Assembly (NCBI GenBank): GCA_016880225.1
Contig: JAEHDT010000305.1
Location: 1-11,294 of the forward strand
Direction of reading: 5' to 3'
DNA: 11,294 nt
Source of the DNA: Gemmatimonadota bacterium
GTDB taxonomy: Bacteria; Gemmatimonadota; Gemmatimonadetes; Gemmatimonadales; GWC2-71-9
Of this stretch, positions 8,178 through 11,294 are shown one piece after another. The translations under genes and the position numbers were made by a program. The notes beneath the pieces are model-generated. The model saw nothing but the letters and a program-made list of their open reading frames with translations, had not been told where the DNA came from and ran no database searches. Every line of letters starts with the position of its first letter. Position 1 is the first letter of the stretch.

Positions 8178-9115
8178 TGGCTCACCCCGTTCTGATCGCC
8201 GCCGAACTGCAGCCGCTGCTCGAGCCCGACCAGTTGGCCGGGCTCGACGTTACGTGGATCGCCGCCCAAGACCCGACTCCCGCGGGCGACTACGTTGCGA
8301 TCGTGCCGCTGCTATCGCGGTGGGTCGGCGGCACGGAGCTCAAGCGTCTCCCCAAGCTCCGGATCGTCGCGAACTGCGCGGTCGGGCACGACAACGTGGA
8401 CGTGGTCGCGGCGGAGATGCGGCGGGTCACGGTCACCAATACGCCGGACGTGCTCACCGATGCGACCGCCGATCTCGCCTGGGCGTTGATCCTCGCCTGC
8501 GCGCGCCGCGTCGTGGAGGGGAACGAGCTGGTGAAAAGCGGCGCCTGGGGCGGGTGGCATCCGCAGCTGCTGCTCGGAATTGAGCTGCGCGGGCGTACCC
8601 TGGGCCTGTTGGGCGCGGGGCGCATCGGACAGGCGGTCGGCCGGCGGGCCGTACCGTTCGGGATGCGGATCCTCTACACGGCGCGCAACCGGCGGCCGGA
8701 GTTCGAGCGCGAGACCCGGGCGGAACGGGTCGAGCTCTCCCGGTTGCTGCGGGAGACCGACGTGCTGTCGCTACACGTGCCGTCCGTCCCCGAGACGAAA
8801 GGCGTCATCAACGCCGACACCCTCAAGCAGATGAAGCCGGCCGCCATCCTGGTCAACACGGCCCGGGGCGACCTGATTCGCGAGGAGGCACTCGCGGAGG
8901 CCCTGGACCAGGGCCGGTTGGGTGCGGCCGGACTGGACGTGTATCTGGAAGAGCCAAACATGCACCCCCGCTTGCGTGCCGCCCCCAGGACCGTTCTGCT
9001 GCCGCACATCGGCAGTGCCACGCTCGAGACGCGGCGCCAGATGGCGGCGATCGCGGTAGCCAACGTGCAGGCGGTGCTGAAGGGCGATCCCGCATTGACG
9101 CCGGTGTTTCGTTGA
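8177..9115 (+). CDS. D-isomer-specific 2-hydroxyacid dehydrogenase, glyoxylate/hydroxypyruvate reductase type
   Basis: 312 residues, the usual length. The start is GTG 8177, sharing one base with the preceding TAG; a strong GAGGAGG (8168-8174) lies only two bases upstream, unusually close, so reinitiation is likely. The Rossmann fold carries GAGRIG (146-151) for the NAD(P) dinucleotide. The catalytic triad of the family is present: R230 in VNTARGD, E259 in LDVYLEEP, and H277 in PHIGSAT. NCAVGHDNVD near residues 70-80 is the substrate-loop signature. GIELRGRTLGLLG, the ending PHIGSATLETRRQMA and AVLKGDPALTPV resemble glyoxylate reductases (GyaR/GhrB-like) more than SerA, which has extra C-terminal domains. 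It would reduce glyoxylate or hydroxypyruvate in the cytoplasm. Exact substrate and NADH/NADPH preference cannot be read with confidence. Confidence 0.9.
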   Translation: MAHPVLIAAELQPLLEPDQLAGLDVTWIAAQDPTPAGDYVAIVPLLSRWVGGTELKRLPKLRIVANCAVGHDNVDVVAAEMRRVTVTNTPDVLTDATADLAWALILACARRVVEGNELVKSGAWGGWHPQLLLGIELRGRTLGLLGAGRIGQAVGRRAVPFGMRILYTARNRRPEFERETRAERVELSRLLRETDVLSLHVPSVPETKGVINADTLKQMKPAAILVNTARGDLIREEALAEALDQGRLGAAGLDVYLEEPNMHPRLRAAPRTVLLPHIGSATLETRRQMAAIAVANVQAVLKGDPALTPVFR

Positions 9116-9140
9116 GGCCGCGCGCGGTCGCGCCGCCCGG

Positions 9141-9169
9141 TTGCCCGCCGTGCGCAGAAGTGTTATTCG
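9141..9169 (+). promoter_or_regulatory. Weak candidate promoter upstream of the globin-kinase pair
   Basis: TTGCCC (9141-9146) and TATTCG (9164-9169) are 17 bases apart in the only A/T-richer part of the 82-base gap after the dehydrogenase. The match is partial (4 of 6 and 3 of 6), so this is tentative. No FNR-, NsrR- or NorR-like palindrome was recognised by eye. Confidence 0.3.
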
Positions 9170-9197
9170 ATAGGGGATCCGCTCGACGGAGCCGGTG

Positions 9198-9623
9198 GTG
9201 AGCCGAGACAGCGCAGCGCGCGACCTGGCAAGCGCCAGCTATCAGCGCTGTTCCGAGACGCCGGGCTTCTTCGAGTCCTTCTACCGCAACTTCTTCCAGG
9301 CCTGCCCGGACGCGGCCCCGCGTTTTTCGAAGACGGATTTCGCGCGGCAGAACAAGCTGCTGCGTCACGCCATCGGGCTGCTGCTGATCTTCCCCAAGCA
9401 GCCCGATGGCGAGCCCACGCTCCTCTCCCGGGTGGCTGAGCGCCACAGCCGCCGGGACCTGGACGTGCCGCCCTCGTTCTACCCGCCGTTCGTCGACAGC
9501 TTGATCGCTACCGTCAAGCAGTACGATCCGGCGTTCAGCGCGGACGTGGAAGCCGCCTGGCGGCGCACGGTCGAAAAGGGCGTCAGCTACATGATCTCCA
9601 AGTACGACTCGGGAGCCCGATGA
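9198..9623 (+). CDS. Single-domain bacterial globin
   Basis: 141 residues, the size of a full 3-on-3 globin, all-helical, with no signal peptide or membrane segment. The pattern fits the fold: FFESFYRNFFQACPDAAPRF with F43 as the CD1 phenylalanine, KTDFARQNKLLRHAIGLL with Q51 as probable distal E7 residue, LSRVAERHSRRDLDVPP with H83 as proximal heme ligand (F8), and a G/H region FYPPFVDSLIATVKQYDP...WRRTVEKGVSYMISKY. A distal Gln and the ERHSRR.(6)FY context resemble flavohaemoglobin-type and sensor-type globins, but no reductase or output domain is fused. The start is either GTG 9198 (GGAG at 9188-9191, spacing six) or GTG 9195 (spacing three); I prefer 9198. The stop TGA overlaps the kinase ATG as ATGA, so the two proteins are probably made together. 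O2 or NO sensing is an inference from that coupling. Confidence 0.82.
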   Translation: MSRDSAARDLASASYQRCSETPGFFESFYRNFFQACPDAAPRFSKTDFARQNKLLRHAIGLLLIFPKQPDGEPTLLSRVAERHSRRDLDVPPSFYPPFVDSLIATVKQYDPAFSADVEAAWRRTVEKGVSYMISKYDSGAR

Positions 9624-11294
9624 CCGGGACGAGCGGCTCCCTCTGCCCGCGGTGCGGAGAGGCGCTCGCGTCGGGGGCGCAGTCCTGCCCGCGCTGCGGC
9701 ACTGGGGTGGGGGACGCCGCGGGGGGCCCCGGGACCACGGCCGTCGCCGCGCCGCCGCGCCGCGCCGCCGACCGGACGGCCCAGCTCGAGGCGCTGCGTC
9801 AGGCCACGCTGGGAGAGTACGAGATCGCGGCGGAGCTGGGGCGGGGCGGCATGGCGACGGTGTACCTGGGCCACGACCTTGCCCTCGACCGCAAGGTGGC
9901 GATCAAGGTGCTCGCCCCCGCGCTGCTCGCCATGGGGGAGGGGATGGTGGAGCGCTTCAAGCGCGAGGCGCGCACCGCAGCCGCGCTCTCGCACCCGCAC
10001 ATCATTCCCATCTACGCCGTCAAGGAGAGCGAGCACGTCCTGTACTTTGTCATGAAGTACGTGCACGGGCGGGCGCTCGACCACGTGATTCGCGACGTCG
10101 GCGCCCTCCCCATCCCTATGGTGCAAGCCATCCTCGCGCACGTGGGCGACGCGCTCGGCTACGCCCATCGGCACGGCGTCATCCACCGGGACGTCAAGTC
10201 CGCCAACATCATGCTGGACGAGGACGGCTGGGCCGTGGTCACCGATTTCGGCATCGCCAAGGTGGTCCAAGCGGAAGGGCTCACGGTGACCGGGGTGACC
10301 GTCGGCACGCCCACGTACATGAGCCCGGAGCAGTGCGCGAACCATGAGGTCACCGGCGCCTCGGACCAGTATTCGCTCGGGGTCGTCGGCTACGAGATGC
10401 TGACGGGGCGGCTGCCGTTCCAGGGCGACTCGATCATGGCGGTCATGTACGCGCATTTCAACGAGCGGCCGCGCCCGGTGATCGAGCTCCGCCCCGATTG
10501 CCCGCCCAGCCTGGGCGCCGGGATCATGCGGATGCTCGAGAAGGATCCGGCGCGGCGCTGGCCCAGCATGGACGACGTCGTGGCGATATGCGGCCGGCCG
10601 TCCCTGCGGCACGACGATCCGGTCCGCCGCGAGATGATGAGCCTCGCCAAAGCGGGCGACCAGGTGGTGGAGCGGCTCGAGACGCCGACGAGCCCCATCG
10701 TCCTGTCCAAGCCGCACCGACGACCGCCGGTGACGGCCGTGCTTGGGTCCGCGCGGCGCTTCCGCTGGTGGTGGAGCCTCGGACTGGTCGCGGTCGCGGC
10801 ACTCGCCTGGCTGGCACCGTGGCGGGCGTGGCGCAAGGCGGCGCCGGCCTCCCCGGTCCCGCTGGCGGCGCCGGACACCGGTGCCGTGGCCGCGTCCCGT
10901 CCAGTAACGCGGGACACGATAGCGGTGCGTCCGTCCCCGGCTGCACCCACGCCCGCACCCGTGCGGCGCCCCGTTGCACGCGCCCCCGTCCCGGTTGAGC
11001 CGGCCGTTCCGTCGCCCGACTCGGCGGCGCGGATGGCGGCTGCCCAGCGCGGGGACACCCTGCTGCAGTCGCTCCGGGCGCGGGCGCTCGCGGCGATGAG
11101 CCGGGCGCTCGAGGCGGGGGCCACGGCGGCCGAGATCGCGCCGGGGGACACGGTGCTCGTGGCAGCGGACACGCTGGCCGCTCACGGTCGGCTGCCGGAG
11201 GCGATGGTGCAGCTCGCCACGGCCGCGTCGCTCTGGGGAGAGGCCGAAAGGGCGGCGCTGGCGCGGGCGCGCGCGGCGCGCGACAGCGCGCAGC
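9620..11294 (+). CDS. Zinc-ribbon, membrane-anchored Ser/Thr protein kinase (3' end outside window)
   Basis: Open from ATG 9620 to the window edge (558 codons, no stop). Residues 9-26 form a zinc ribbon, CPRC and CPRC (C9, C12, C23, C26). After a low-complexity linker comes a PknB-type Hanks kinase (about 68-330): glycine loop GRGGMATVYLG from G74, VAIK lysine K96, helix-C glutamate E116, HRDVKSANIM with catalytic D191 and K193, DFGIAK with D209, GTPTYMSPEQ and SDQYSLGVVGYEMLTGRLPF. All catalytic residues are intact and the HRD arginine marks it as activation-loop regulated. One transmembrane helix follows (about W383-W401, WWWSLGLVAVAALAWLAPW), then a Pro/Ala-rich spacer and a helical Ala/Arg-rich region on the far side of the membrane, resembling a tetratricopeptide-like sensor but not identifiable. 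The ATGA overlap with the globin gene implies coupled translation. Confidence 0.93.
   Translation, partial: MTGTSGSLCPRCGEALASGAQSCPRCGTGVGDAAGGPGTTAVAAPPRRAADRTAQLEALRQATLGEYEIAAELGRGGMATVYLGHDLALDRKVAIKVLAPALLAMGEGMVERFKREARTAAALSHPHIIPIYAVKESEHVLYFVMKYVHGRALDHVIRDVGALPIPMVQAILAHVGDALGYAHRHGVIHRDVKSANIMLDEDGWAVVTDFGIAKVVQAEGLTVTGVTVGTPTYMSPEQCANHEVTGASDQYSLGVVGYEMLTGRLPFQGDSIMAVMYAHFNERPRPVIELRPDCPPSLGAGIMRMLEKDPARRWPSMDDVVAICGRPSLRHDDPVRREMMSLAKAGDQVVERLETPTSPIVLSKPHRRPPVTAVLGSARRFRWWWSLGLVAVAALAWLAPWRAWRKAAPASPVPLAAPDTGAVAASRPVTRDTIAVRPSPAAPTPAPVRRPVARAPVPVEPAVPSPDSAARMAAAQRGDTLLQSLRARALAAMSRALEAGATAAEIAPGDTVLVAADTLAAHGRLPEAMVQLATAASLWGEAERAALARARAARDSAQ

Noticed and set aside
9116..9150. 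GC-rich alternating CGCG tracts after the dehydrogenase as a terminator
   Set aside because: Short self-complementary CGCG runs are common in such DNA and there is no T-run or clear stem-loop.
9587..11185. 532-codon open frame on the - strand opposite the kinase
   Set aside because: The + strand frame holds every kinase motif; the antisense protein is Arg/His/Gly-rich and unlike any family.

Overview
The window is GC-rich, densely coded bacterial chromosome with almost every gene on the + strand. The taxon is inferred, not measured: high GC, a stand-alone FlgD-like/T9SS-like sorting module, a small outer-membrane beta-barrel, a zinc-ribbon Ser/Thr kinase and a tryptophanase together suggest Gemmatimonadota or a relative in the FCB superphylum. 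I see no mobile element, CRISPR array, phage gene or origin.

Layout. Positions 1-1173 hold the 3' two thirds or so of selB, the selenocysteine-specific elongation factor. A consensus-like promoter overlapping its end (1147-1176) probably drives a small exported protein that is almost only a sorting-type Ig-like module (1262-1696). Then follow clpB (1757-4384), tadA (4377-4883, overlapping clpB) and a tryptophanase (4895-6271, 11 bases after tadA), packed tightly enough to be one operon. The clpB ribosome-binding site lies inside an 8-bp perfect inverted repeat that could act as a translational switch. A 72-residue coiled-coil protein on the - strand (6264-6482) converges on the tryptophanase and overlaps its stop by 8 bases. 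After a divergent intergenic region come an outer-membrane barrel protein (6707-7318) and two tandem serine tRNAs, GGA and CGA (7379-7587). Directly behind the tRNAs, with no visible terminator, sit a lipoprotein with repeated cysteine pairs (7647-8177) and a D-2-hydroxyacid dehydrogenase of the glyoxylate/hydroxypyruvate reductase type (8177-9115), joined by a one-base stop/start overlap. The window ends with a small bacterial globin (9198-9623) whose stop overlaps the start (ATGA) of a membrane-anchored, zinc-ribbon Ser/Thr protein kinase (9620 to the edge, open).

Functional reading. The first half is translation and proteostasis: SelB for selenocysteine insertion, TadA for inosine-34 in tRNA-Arg(ACG), ClpB for disaggregation, and two serine tRNAs. 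The tryptophanase would give the cell indole, pyruvate and ammonia from tryptophan. The most suggestive unexplained pieces are the globin-kinase coupled pair (possible O2/NO-linked phospho-signalling), the candidate thermosensor-like clpB leader, the cysteine-repeat lipoprotein, and the sorting module without cargo. All are hypotheses from sequence alone.
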